From positions 227,070,701 to 227,134,700 of the forward strand of contig CM077034.1 of the NCBI GenBank assembly GCA_039090855.1: a stretch of DNA of 64,000 bases. The letters are read 5' to 3'. Source of the stretch: Macrothele yani. Its lineage: Eukaryota > Arthropoda > Arachnida > Araneae > Macrothelidae. The notes under the pieces are model-generated. The model saw only the letters and a list, made by a program, of their open reading frames with translations, had not been told where the DNA came from and did no database searches. The position numbers and the translations under genes are program-made. Positions 11,181-21,695 of this stretch are shown here, in pieces (the first letter of the stretch is position 1; every line of letters begins with the position of its first letter).

Positions 11181-11284
11181 TTATAACGAAGTAAATTTCT
11201 CCGTCATTTTTGGTCTACGTCGGGATTCGAACCCGTGGCCGCTTATTCCGGAACAAGTCGCTCTACCAACTGAGCTACGCAGAC
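11180..11284 (-). mobile_element. tRNA-derived SINE head, second copy
   Basis: A near-identical copy of the 10790-10861 head at 11213-11284, with the ATAACGAAGTAAATTTCTCC flank, but without the longer 3' body. The would-be anticodon position reads CCG here and TCG in the other copy. The loop forms an extended hairpin (CTTGTTCC/GGAATAAG) unlike a working tRNA. Confidence 0.62.
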
Positions 11285-11360
11285 GTTTTATTCTGATTCC
11301 TATCTGCCTTTATGTCGTGTGCGTCCTGCTGGCAGGTACGTCACAACCATCTCTGAAAGA

Positions 11361-11431
11361 TCAGCCCAGGTTCGAACGCGAGGACCTTGCATCGATAGTC
11401 TGACTCGCTAACCACTAAGCCATCCGCGGCT
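11361..11431 (-). repeat. tRNA-like sequence (SINE head, third type)
   Basis: The minus strand reads GCCGCGGATGGCTTAGTGG and GCGTTCGAACCTGGG, good A-box and B-box matches at tRNA spacing, but acceptor pairing is poor. Probably a tRNA-derived SINE head and not a tRNA gene. Confidence 0.5.
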
Positions 11432-11459
11432 GGATGGTACTCTTCATGCTTGAAACTCT

Positions 11460-12005
11460 TTATATAGGCACTACTCTGATTCTCATCCAAAATTCTGATT
11501 CACCATTGAAAAGAACATTTACCCATTGATTGGTGGTCCATGAAACATGATGTCTTGCCAACTGAAGTCTACGCTGTCTTTGATTTGCAGGTAAGAGTGG
11601 TTTACGCATGCCTTTGGAGAAACGTAAGTCATAGTGAAGGAGCATCCTCCTCCTCACAGTAGATGCACTAACACTAACATCAGTCACTTCATACTATCTT
11701 TGAAGCAATACATGTGAACTGAGTCTCCTGTCTGCCAAGCTTAACTTTTTGAGCACTCTGTCCTGCCCGGTTGTAGTGGATCTTGCTCTTTCACTGCGAC
11801 GCATATTTTTTATATCACCAGTGTCTTTTACTTTCTTCAGTACCCTAATAACTGTAGATTGATTATAGATCACTCCTTCAGAGACTTGCGTTGAAGAATA
11901 TCCCTGGTCATGCAGAACAACTATTTTTACTCTGTCCGTTGTGGACAATTCCGCAGTATTAACCGTTATAGAGAATGTACACAAATTATACCCTAATAAC
12001 AACAA
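11460..12005 (-). pseudogene. Tc1-like transposase pseudogene (N-terminal two-thirds)
   Basis: Minus-strand frame from 12005. An N-terminal helix-turn-helix (LSTTDRVKIVVLHDQGYSST then QSTVIRVLKK) is followed by a second HTH region (SVSASTVRRRML) and the strand with the first catalytic residue. Two lesions are visible: an in-frame TAG at 11694-11696 between the two halves, and the catalytic motif reading VLFNGESEFW where FSDES is expected, so the first catalytic aspartate is glycine. The frame stops at 11460 and the second D and E regions are missing, replaced by the tRNA-like sequence. It lies 25 bp from the end of element A1 but belongs to a different Tc1 family. Confidence 0.82.
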
Positions 12006-12030
12006 GAAGCGAATGCTCTAGTAGATCATA

Positions 12031-14130
12031 CACTGAAGAGCAATTGAATTAGAGATACCTGTCTAGTAACGTGTAGCACCATCTTTCGCCCTGATGACGG
12101 CGGCGATTCGTCTCGGCATGGACTCGACAAGACATCGGAAGCGTTGGGAAGCCATATGGATCCACGACCCCTGAACAGGCTCCCACAGTTCACGAAGATT
12201 TGATGGAGTTCACTGTCAGTTTAACTGAAGAGCAATTGAATTAGAGATACCTGTCTAGTAACGTGTAGCACCGCCTTTCGCCCTGATGACGGCGGCGATT
12301 CGTCTCGGCATGGACTCGACAAGACACCGGAAGCGTTGGGAAGCCATACGGATCCACGACCCCTGAACAAGCTCCCACAGTTCACGAAGATTTGATGGAG
12401 TTCACTGTCAGTTTAACTGAAGAGCAATTGAATTAGAGATACCTGTCTAGTAACGTGTAGCACCACCTTTCGCCCTGATGACGGCGGCGATTCGTCTCGG
12501 CATGGACTCGACAAGACACCGGAAGCGTTGGGAAGCCATACGGATCCACGACCCCTGAACAAGCTCCCACAGTTCACGAAGATTTGATGGAGTTCACTGT
12601 CAGTTTAACTGAAGAGCAATTGAATTAGAGATACTTGTCTAGTAACGTGTAGCACCACCTTTCGCCCTGATGACGGCGGCGATTCGTCTCGGCATGGACT
12701 CGACAAGACACCGGAAGCGTTGGGAAGCCATACGGATCCACGACCCCTGAACAAGCTCCCACAGTTCACGAAGATTTGATGGAGTTCACTGTCAGTTTAA
12801 CTGAAGAGCAATTGAATTAGAGATACTTGTCTAGTAACGTGTAGCACCACCTTTCGCCCTGATGACGGCGGCGATTCGTCTCGGCATGGACTCGACAAGA
12901 CACCGGAAGCGTTGGGAAGCCATACGGATCCACGACCCCTGAACAAGCTCCCACAGTTCACGAAGATTTGATGGAGTTCACTGTCAGTTTAACTGAAGAG
13001 CAATTGAATTAGAGATACCTGTCTAGTAACGTGTAGCACCACCTTTCGCCCTGATGACGGCGGCGATTCGTCTCGGCATGGACTCGACAAGACACCGGAA
13101 GCGTTGGGAAGCCATACGGATCCACGACCCCTGAACAAGCTCCCACAGTTCACGAAGATTTGATGGAGTTCACTGTCAGTTTAACTGAAGAGCAATTGAA
13201 TTAGATATACTTGTCTAGTAACGTGTAGCACCACCTTTCGCCCTGATGACGGCGGCGATTCGTTTCGGCATGGACTCGACAAGACACCGGAAGCGTTGGG
13301 AAGCCATACGGATCCACGACCCCTGAACAAGCTCCCACAGTTCACGAAGATTTGATGGAGTTCACTGTCAGTTTAACTGAAGAGCAATTGAATTAGAGAT
13401 ACTTGTCTAGTAACGTGTAGCACCACCTTTCGCCCTGATGACGGCGGCGATTCGTCTCGGCATGGACTCGACAAGACACCGGAAGCGTTGGGAAGCCATA
13501 CGGATCCACGACCCCTGAACAAGCTCCCACAGTTCACGAAGATTTGATGGAGTTCACTGTCAGTTTAACTGAAGAGCAATTGAATTAGAGATACTTGTCT
13601 AGTAACGTGTAGCACCACCTTTCGCCCTGATGACGGCGGCGATTCGTTTCGGCATGGACTCGACAAGACACCGGAAGCGTTGGGAAGCCATACGGATCCA
13701 CGACCCCTGAACAAGCTCCCACAGTTCACGAAGATTTGATGGAGTTCACTGTCAGTTTAACTGAAGAGCAATTGAATTAGATATACCTGTCTAGTAACGT
13801 GTAGCACCACCTTTCGCCCTGATGACGGCGGCGATTCGTTTCGGCATGGACTCGACAAGACACCGGAAGCGTTGGGAAGCCATACGGATCCACGACCCCT
13901 CAACAAGCTCCCACAGTTCACGAAGATTTGATGGAGTTCACTGTCAGTTTAACTGAAGAGCAATTGAATTAGAGATACTTGTCTAGTAACGTGTAGGACC
14001 ACCTTTCGCTCTGATGACGACAGCAATTCGTCTCGGCATGGACTCGACAAGACACCAGAAGCGTTGGGAAGCCATACGGATCCACGACCCCTCAACAAGC
14101 TCCCACAGTTCACGAAGATTTGATGGAGGG
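12031..14130. repeat. 192-bp tandem array made of the Tc1 A1 3' end
   Basis: Eleven copies at exact 192-bp spacing (ACTGAAGAG at 12032, 12224, 12416 to 13952). Each unit contains the outer inverted repeat, the transposase C-terminal codons (minus-strand SQRFRCLVESMPRRIAAVIR type) and a 15-bp junction TTCACTGTCAGTTTA that is absent from element A2. The last copy runs into the element body. Confidence 0.9.
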
Positions 14131-15013
14131 GGGTCATCTCTCTCGATGGCATCACAGGTCAGGTGACCTAGCTGGCCAAGGAAGCGATGTCACGTCGGTG
14201 GAGTGTTCATCCAACCATTCGGATACAATTCGGGAGCTGCATTGTCTTGTTGCAAAATGAGGTCCCCAGTGGGATGTTGAAGACGCACAAAAGGGTGCAA
14301 ACGGTCGTCCAGGATATCCCGGTAACGCTGACCTGTGAGGGACGATGTCACACGTACTAGGGGTCCCATTTAAGTCCGCGTAAGCATTCCCCAGACGAGA
14401 ATGCCACCCCCACGAGCTTGAAGAGTACCCTGCTGGCAAGAAGGATCCATCGCTTCATGTGATTTGCACCGTACTCGTATCCTGCCATCCGCATGTACCA
14501 TCGTGAATCTCGACTCATCAGTCCAGGCAAAATTTCTCCACATGTCTAGGATCCAGTGGCGATGTTCCCACGCCCATGCTAATCTCTACAGCCTGTGATG
14601 TGTGGTCAGCAGCGGTACCCTCGTGGGACGATGGCTTCTGTACCCCATAGCGAGGAGATGGTTCTGGATGGTGTGGCTGCTTACACGTTTTTGTGCACCA
14701 GCGTTAAATTGCCGAGTGATTTCTTGCACTGTGGCCCGTCTATCCGCTGTTACAATGCGAGCTAGCCGACGATGACCCTCGCTCATCCACACGCTGTTGT
14801 CCACGGCGGTTGGCCCTTGCAGAGATGGTTTTACCGAATTCGATGTACTCACGGTGTACCCGTGACACAGTGGCTCGTGAATCCCAGTGCCTGCACGACT
14901 TCAGAGATGGAGTGACCCATTCGTTGGGCCCCGACAATTTGCCCACGACCTAGTGCGCATAGATTCTTCGTCTTAGCCGTACTGCGTCCGACTCTTGCTG
15001 ATTCCCGTCGCAT
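14100..15013 (-). pseudogene. Tc1-like transposase pseudogene of element A1
   Basis: Starts at ATG 15013-15011 (MRRESARVGRS). Recognisable blocks are the HTH (ATVSRVHREYIEFGKT), a second DNA-binding region (HRRLARIVTADRRATVQE), and the second catalytic D in LILQQDNAA. Several frameshifts scatter these over three frames. The sequence after QQDNAA lacks the usual histidine-containing stretch, and ARSPDL is followed directly by TGA with the NPIEHLW segment, which should carry the catalytic E, missing. The C-terminal codons lie inside the 192-bp array. A2 has the same two gaps. Not functional. Confidence 0.85.
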
Positions 15014-15289
15014 CACTCCTTATATTGTCGGATCGCTGCAAACGTCATGTCGTTTCCGTTTACAGGGCCGCCCACAGCGCCACATTTGCATAACGCCAGC
15101 TGTCTCTAATTCAATTGCTCTTCAGTGTAAGTAGAGGATTTTAGGAAGGGTGTGTCTGACCCCAGGTCTTAAACAACCCTTAGAAATAGGAAGCTAGGAG
15201 ATTTGGGCTAGAGTGCCCGATAGGAAAGGGACACGGAAGCAAGGTAGGAAAGGGTGTGTGTGTGTGTGTGCCTTTATTTATTATCGGGG

Positions 15290-15436
15290 GCTAGTACCAG
15301 GGGCCCGACGGCTTAACGTGCCCATCCGACGCACGGAGGATATTTAGTGGTTTGAGCGTTTGTACCTGCCTGGGATCGAACCTGAGATTCCTCCGTGGCA
15401 GTCACGAATGTTGACCACTAGGCCATCCGTTGCCCA
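15290..15436 (-). mobile_element. tRNA-derived SINE (Gly-like head), copy 1
   Basis: The minus strand reads GGATGGCCTAGTGG (A box), GACTGCCACGG (anticodon-loop-like, GCC) and GGTTCGATCCC (B box), then a body with TATCCTCCGTGCGTCGGA and GCACGTTAAG and an AT-rich tail. That body motif is shared with the differently headed SINE at 10670-10861. Confidence 0.65.
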
Positions 15437-15619
15437 ACTGCTCTAATAGATCAGATCAGATCATATGTAGGGGATTTTAGGAAGGGAGTGTCTGACCCCA
15501 GGTCTTAAACAACCCTTAGAAATAGGAAGCTAGGAGATTTGGGCTAGAGTGCCCGATAGGAAAGGGACACGGAAGCAAGGTAGGAAAGGGTGTGTGTGTG
15601 TGTGTCTTTATTTATTATC

Positions 15620-15780
15620 GGGGGATAGTACCAGGGGCCCGACGGCTTAACGTGCTCATCCGACGCACGGAGGATATTTAGTGGTTTGAGCGTTCGTACC
15701 TGCCTGGGATCGAACCTGAGATTCCTCCGTGGCAGTCACGAATGTTGACCACTAGGCCATCCGTTGCTCAACTGCTCTAA
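15620..15780 (-). mobile_element. tRNA-derived SINE (Gly-like head), copy 2
   Basis: A nearly identical copy of the 15290-15436 SINE, carried along in the second 335-bp unit, so it arose by the tandem duplication and not by independent insertion. Confidence 0.65.
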
Positions 15781-15970
15781 TAGATCAGATCAGATCATAT
15801 GTAGGGGATTTTAGGAAGGGAGTGTCTGACCCCAGGTCTTAAACAACCCTTAGAAATAGGAAGCTAGGAGATTTGGGATAGAGTGCCCGATAGGAAAGTG
15901 ACACGGAAGCGAGGTAGAAGACGCCCTTATTTACTACCGGAGATCAGTTCCCGGGCCAACTGCTCTAATA

Positions 15971-16396
15971 GCTCTGCGTCCACCCTTAAAAAGGCTGGAG
16001 TAGGATTAGGATATTATTACGAAGTAGCCAATCAGGTAAAATAATGTCTATGATTGGCTGTAACAACTGATACGCAGCTAACGTGAATTTCAATGTATTT
16101 GTCAAACCCCATATTTTATGTCATATGTTTTAAAAAAACAGAAGTAACTATAGGAAGAACTAAAACATTTTTTGAAGTGTTTATTAAATTTCGTCCCTAA
16201 TGACATATGAATAATGAAATAACTATGAAAATGAGTTAATAGGTAAAAAAAAAAAAAGAGTTACTTTAAAAATTCACGGTTTTTGCAGGTGATGTGTAAC
16301 TTATAAAAGAAATGATTGTTACTTTGTAGATTTTGAAATTAAGATTCTGCAAACGAATTTTAAAACGTATTTGTTTTCTTTCCTTTTATTTCCCAG
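15971..16396 (+). other. Intron sequence upstream of the sHSP exon
   Basis: AT-rich sequence with no recognised coding. It ends in a strong 3' splice site: a pyrimidine tract (TTTTCTTTCCTTTTATTTCC) followed by CAG at 16394-16396. No upstream exon of the gene was recognised in 1-16396, so the intron is either long and full of the repeats described above, or the 5' exons lie outside the window. Confidence 0.6.
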
Positions 16397-16594
16397 GTTC
16401 ACGCAAAACACGAGGAGAAGTCGGAGAACAAATCGGTGTACAGAGAATACAACAGGGAATTCCTCCTACCCAAGGGAACCAATCCGGAAATGATCAAGTC
16501 TTCGCTGTCAACAGACGGTGTACTCACCGTGGAAGCTCCCTTACCAGCCTTGGAGGGTCCCCAAGAACATTTGATTTCCATAGGATCCGCCTAA
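16397..16594 (+). CDS. Small heat-shock protein (alpha-crystallin family), last exon
   Basis: Right after the CAG acceptor the frame opens as VHAKHEEKSENKSVYREYNR and continues EFLLPKGTNPEMIKSSLSTD then GVLTVEAPLP, ending at TAA 16592-16594 (65 codons plus stop). This is the C-terminal half of an alpha-crystallin domain: the strand with V-H-A-K-H-E-E, the R-E-(F/Y)-x-R segment with FLLP, and the diagnostic G-V-L-T-V-E-A-P-L-P. A C-terminal IxI-like motif (LISIG) follows, as in sHSPs that bind neighbouring subunits. The family are ATP-independent holdase chaperones that form oligomers in the cytosol. The codon phase at the splice site is 0. The frame is open and free of lesions in a region where all else is decayed, so this is probably a real gene. 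The paralogue was not identified. Confidence 0.85.
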   Translation, partial: VHAKHEEKSENKSVYREYNREFLLPKGTNPEMIKSSLSTDGVLTVEAPLPALEGPQEHLISIGSA

Positions 16595-16680
16595 ATAACT
16601 GTTAACACCATACTGTTGCAGCATGTTCTTTATTCTATGTAGCAGCGTGTCTTGTCGGCTTGTATGTGTTACGTTAAATC

Positions 16681-16686
16681 ATTAAA
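16681..16686 (+). promoter_or_regulatory. Putative polyadenylation signal of the sHSP gene
   Basis: ATTAAA, the commonest variant of the polyadenylation hexamer, 87 bases after the stop codon and followed within 30 bases by a T/G-rich stretch. No other candidate lies nearby. Confidence 0.5.
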
Positions 16687-16857
16687 TATCCCATGATGCT
16701 TTGGTCTAAGTGGTTGCAAATGTCTTTCTTTCATTTTATCTCCAATCACAGGCTCGTTTTTACGCCGAGGTTAGGTTCCTGAGATTTCCGGCGTAAATTG
16801 AAGCAAAAAAATACTCTGGAGCAAAAAAATACTCTGGTCACAACAAATTTAGGGATA

Positions 16858-19800
16858 CTGCATGAAATGAAAGATGTACAGGGGTTGGACATATTGGTGT
16901 GAACACCGCACTCAGAGGCGTGACATTTAATGCAGGTCGCAATACGCAAAGGTATCCACCACTTTTTGGTTTCAATTGCTTTGTATAGAACCTCAAGGTC
17001 CTGTTTTAGTGCATTTGAGGTGTCTTGTAAATTCCTTTCAGCGTGATGACGAAATGAGAGATGTACAGGGGTTGCACATATTGGTGTGAACACCGCACTC
17101 AGAGGCGTGACATTTAATGCAGGTCGCAATACGCAAAGGTATCCACCACTTTTTGGTTTCAATTGCTTTGTTTAGAATCACAAGGTCCTGTTTTAGTGCA
17201 TTTAAGGTGTCTTGTAAATTCCTTTCATGGTGATGACGAAATGAAAGATGTACAGCGGTTGAGCATATTGGTGTGAACACCACACTCAGAGGCGTGACAT
17301 TTAATGCAGGTCGCAATACGCAAAGGTATCCACCACTTTTTGGTTTCAATTGCTTTGTATAGAACCTCAAGGTCCTGTTTTAGTGCATTTAAGGTGTCTT
17401 GTAAATTCCTTTCAGCGTGATGACGAAATGAGAGATGTACAGTGGTTGCACATATTGGTGTGAACACCGCACTCAGAGGCGTGACATTTAATGCAGGTCG
17501 CAATACGCAAAGGTATCCACCACTTTTTGGTTTCAATTGCTTTGTTTAGAACTTCAAGGTCCTGTTTTAGTGCATTTAAGGTGTCTTGTAAATTCCTTTC
17601 AGCGTGATGACGAAATGAGAGATGTACAGGGGTTGCACATATTGGTGTGAACACCGCACTCAGAGGCGTGACATTTAATGCAGGTCGCAATACGCAAAGG
17701 TATCCACCACTTTTTGGTTTCAATTGCTTTGTATAGAACCTCAAGGTCCTGTTTTAGTGCATTTGAGGAGTCTTGTAAATTCCTTTCAGCGTGATGACGA
17801 AATGAGAGATGTACAGTGGTTGCACATATTGGTGTGAACACCGCACTCAGAGGCGTGACATTTAATGCAGGTCGCAATACGCAAAGGTATCCACCACTTT
17901 TTGGTTTCAATTGCTTTGTTTAGAACTTCAAGGTCCTGTTTTAGTGCATTTAAGGTGTCTTGTAAATTCCTTTCAGCGTGATGACGAAATGAGAGATGTA
18001 CAGGGGTTGCACATATTGGTGTGAACACCGCACTCAGAAGCGTGACATTTAATGCAGGTCGCAATACGCAAAGGTATCCACCACTTTTTGGTTTCAATTG
18101 CTTTGTTTAGAACCTCAAGGTCCTGTTTTAGTGCATTTAAGGTGTCTTGTAAATTCCTTTCATGGTGATGACGAAATGAAAGATGTACAGGGGTTGCACA
18201 TATTGGTGTGAACACCGCACTCAGAGGCGTGACATTTAATGCAGGTCGCATTACGCAAAGGTATCCACCACTTTTTGGTTTCAATTGCTTTGTATAGAAC
18301 CTCAAGGTCCTGTTTTATTGCATTTGAGGAGTCTTGTAAATTCCTTTCAGCGTGATGACGAAATGAGAGATGTACAGTGGTTGCACATATTGGTGTGAAC
18401 ACCGCACTCAGAGGCGTGACATTTAATGCAGGTCGCAATACGCAAAGGTATCCACCACTTTTTGGTTTCAATTGCTTTGTTTAGAATCACAAGGTCCTGT
18501 TTTAGTGCATTTAAGGTGTCTTGTAAATTCCTTTCAGCGTGATGACGAAATGAGAGATGTACAGGGGTTGGACATATTGGTGTGAACACCGCACTCAGAG
18601 GCGTGACATTTAATGCAGGTCGCAATACGCAAAGGTATCCACCACTTTTTGGTTTCAATTGCTTTGTTTAGAACCTCAAGGTCCTGTTTTAGTGCATTTA
18701 AGGTGTCTTGTAAATTCCTTTCAGCGTGATGACGAAATGAGAGATGTACAGGGGTTGCACATATTGGTGTGAACACCGCACTCAGAGGCGTGACATTTAA
18801 TGCAGGTCGCAATACGCAAAGGTATCCACCACTTTTTGGTTTCAATTGCTTTGTATAGAACCTCAAGGTCCTGTTTTAGTGCATTTGAGGAGTCTTGTAA
18901 ATTCCTTTCAGCGTGATGACGAAATGAGAGATGTACAGTAGTTGCACATATTGGTGTGAACACCGCACTCAGAGGCGTGACATTTAATGCAGGTCGCAAT
19001 ACGCAAAGGTATCCACCACTTTTTGGTTTCAATTGCTTTGTTTAGAATCACAAGGTCCTGTTTTAGTGCATTTAAGGTGTCTTGTAAATTCCTTTCAGCG
19101 TGATGACGAAATGAGAGATGTACAGGGGTTGCACATATTGGTGTGAACACCGCACTCAGAGGCGTGACATTTAATGCAGGTCGCAATACGCAAAGGTATC
19201 CACCACTTTTTGGTTTCAATTGCTTTGTTTAGAACCTCAAGGTCCTGTTTTAGTGCATTTAAGGTGTCTTGTAAATTCCTTTCATGGTGATGACGAAATG
19301 AAAGATGTACAGGGGTTGGGCATATTGGTGTGAACACCACACTCAGAGGTGTGACATTTAATGCAGGTCGCAATACGCAAAGGTATCCACCACTTTTTGG
19401 TTTCAATTGCTTTGTTTAGAACCTCAAGGTCCTGTTTTAGTGCATTTAAGGTGTCTTGTAAATTCCTTTCAGGGTGATGACGAAATGAAAGATGTACAGC
19501 GGTTGGGAATATTGGTGTGAGCACCACACTCAGAGGCGTGACATTTAATGCAGGTCGCAATACGCAAAGGTATCCACCACTTTTTGGTTTCAATTGCTTT
19601 GTTTAGAACCTCAAGGTCCTGTTTTAGTGCATTTAAGGTGTCTCGTAAATTCCTTTCAGCGTGATGACGAAATGAGAGATGTACAGGGGTTGCACATATT
19701 GGTGTGAACACCGCACTCAGAGGCGTGACATTTAATGCAGGTCGCAATACGCAAAGGTATCCACCACTTTTTGGTTTCAATTGCTTCGTTTAGAACCTCA

Positions 19801-20765
19801 AAGTTCCTGTTTTAGTGCATTTAAGGTGTCTTGTAAATTCCTTTCAGGGTGATGACGAAATGAAAGATGTACAGGGGTTGGGCATATTGGTATGAACACC
19901 ACACTCAGAGGTGTGACATTTAATGCAGGTCGCAATACGCAAAGGTATCCACCACTTTTTGGTTTCAATTGCTTTGTTTAGAACCTCAAGGTCCTGTTTT
20001 AGTGCATTTAAGGTGTCTTGTAAATTCCTTTCATGGTGATGACGAAATGAAAGATGTACAGGGGTTGGGCATATTGGTGTGAACACCACACTCAGAGGTG
20101 TGACATTTAATGCAGGTCGCAATACGCAAAGGTATCCACCACTTTTTGGTTTCAATTGCTTCGTTTAGAACCTCAAAGTTCCTGTTTTAGTGCATTTAAG
20201 GTGTCTTGTAAATTCCTTTCAGGGTGATGACGAAATGAAAGATGTACAGGGGTTCGGCATATTGGTGTGAACACCACACTCAGAGGTGTGACATTTAATG
20301 CAGGTCGCAATACGCAAAGGTATCCACCACTTTTTGGTTTCAATTGCTTCGTTTAGAACCTCAAAGTTCCTGTTTTAGGGCATTTAAGGTGTCTTGTAAA
20401 TTCCTTTCAGGGTGATGACGAAATGAAAGATGTACAGCGGTTGGGCATATTGGTGTGAACACCACACTCAGAGGCGTGACATTTAATGCAGGTCGCAATA
20501 CGCAAAGGTATCCACCACTTTTTGGTTTCAATTGCTTTGTATAGAACTTCAAGGTCCTGTTTTAGTGCATTTAAGGTGTCTTGTAAATTCCTTTCAGGGT
20601 GATGACGAAATGAAAGATGTACAGCGGTTGGGCATATTGGTGTGAACACCACACTCAGAGGCGTGACATTTAATGCAGGTCGCAATACGCAAAGGTATCC
20701 ACCACTTTTTGGTTTCAATTGCTTTGTTTAGAACCTGAAGGTCCTGTTTTAGTGCATTTAAGGGG
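16858..20765. repeat. 187-bp satellite array, about 21 copies
   Basis: Direct repeats at strict 187-bp spacing (TGACGAAATGARAGATGTAC and ACCACTTTTTGGTTTCAATT in each). Because 187 is not a multiple of three, each copy opens a 103-110 codon minus-strand frame that crosses into the next copy. These frames contain LNALKQDLEVLNKAIETKKW and a cysteine-rich stretch (CIKCHASECG, MCNPC). No protein family was recognised, and conservation of the frames is explained by copy homogeneity, so they are not called as genes. Copies toward 19.3-20.7 kb share variants such as GGGTTGGGCATATTGG. Confidence 0.88.
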
Positions 20766-21017
20766 GAACACCATTTACCAGTTTCAAAAAGTCGAGAAAA
20801 AAGGGTTTTTTTCCATAAAATGATAGCTAAATATAGTAAGAATGTGATATTAAATTCTCAGAACGAAATTTCAAGTAGTTCCGATGTGATTGTGGATGAG
20901 CGTCAGAAGTGTTCTAGCCAAGGCTCTTCATACTGATGTCCAGAAGCATATTTTGCCTATTTATAAAGATTTCTCTAACGATGACTTATTGCAGAGGTGC
21001 TTCGAAAAACACGCAAA
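20766..21017. other. No gene recognised
   Basis: Single-copy-looking spacer between the 187-bp array and a SINE dimer. No reading frame or repeat was recognised. Confidence 0.5.
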
Positions 21018-21453
21018 GCCGCCCACCGGTGGCGCAGTGGTCTAAGCGATGGCCTCTGATCATTCGTCCGAAAGGGTCCGGGTCAGAATCCCGGTGAGGC
21101 ATGGATGTTGTGTTTGTCTTACGGCACTGGCTCTTTCCCTTCCCTGGAACCAGTGACCCTAAATTAGGGACGGGGGACTGCTTATAGCCCATTGATTTGC
21201 TCACGGTGGTCGTTAGACCTCCAATCAGCCGCCCCGGTGGCGCAGTGGTCTAAGGCGCTGGCCTCTGAGCATTCGTCCGTAAGGGGTCCGGGTTCGTATC
21301 CCGGTCAGGCATGGGTGTTGTGTTGGTCTTACGGCACTGGCTCTCTCCCTTCCCTGGAACCAGTGACCCTAAATTAGGGACTGGCGACTGCTTATAGCCC
21401 ATTGAGTTGCTCACGGTGGTCGTTAAACCTCCAATCAAAAAAAAAAAAAAAAA
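21018..21453 (+). mobile_element. Second dimeric SINE
   Basis: Two head-to-tail SINE copies (21018-21227 and 21228-21453) with the same join (CCTCCAATCA then GCCGCCCC) and a poly(A) tail only on the second, like the dimer at 2514. The first copy has a damaged B box (GGTCAGAATCC); the second reads GGTTCGTATCC. Confidence 0.85.
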
Positions 21454-21622
21454 CTCAATGGGCTATAAGCAGTCATCCGTCCCTAATTTAGGGTCACTGG
21501 TTCCAGGGAAGGGAGAGAGACAGTGCCGTAAGACAAACACAACATCCATGCCTCATCGGGATTCGAACCCGGACCCCTTTCGGACGAATGATCAGAAGCC
21601 ATCGCTTAGTCCACTGCGCCAC
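21454..21622 (-). mobile_element. SINE copy, 3' tail missing
   Basis: A reverse-strand SINE beginning directly at the poly(A) of the preceding dimer, at CTCAATGGGC, so it lacks the terminal GTTGCTCACGGTGGTCG part. The upstream dimer probably inserted into or recombined with this copy, leaving two SINEs tail to tail. Confidence 0.82.
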
Positions 21623-21695
21623 AAAGGTTCTTGTTTTTACAAAAAAATCTTGCCATATTAATAACAAGGAACAATACACCAACTGTACTTAATTA

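Larger units (their letters stand above)
12031..15127 (-). mobile_element. Tc1-like element A1 with internal tandem expansion
   Basis: Ends are CACTGAAGAGCAATTGAATT at 12031 and its reverse complement finishing CTCTTCAGTG at 15127, flanked by TA at 12029-12030 and 15128-15129, the normal Tc1 target duplication. The sister copy A2 (25904-27080) is 1,177 bp; A1 is 3,097 bp because the 192-bp segment at its 3' end is repeated. The transposase points to lower coordinates and is broken. Confidence 0.9.
15130..15970. repeat. 335-bp tandem repeat, three copies
   Basis: GTAGRGGATTTTAGG recurs at 15131, 15467 and 15801 (spacing 336 and 334). Units 1 and 2 contain a (GT)n tract and a tRNA-like SINE head; unit 3 is internally deleted and lacks the SINE middle and head. 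The array starts immediately at the TA flank of element A1. Confidence 0.82.

Noticed and set aside
10790..11284. Two functional tRNA-Arg genes
   Set aside because: Acceptor, D and T arms fit, but the anticodon stem mispairs in the canonical register and identical flanks accompany both copies, as expected for SINE heads.
16333..16605. 90-codon plus-strand open frame as a gene
   Set aside because: It overlaps the sHSP exon in the wrong frame; the exon after the splice acceptor has clear alpha-crystallin homology.
16858..20765. About twenty 103-110 codon minus-strand genes in the 187-bp array
   Set aside because: Identical frames recur every 187 bp and overlap each other by about 120 bp; this is repeat structure and not a gene family.
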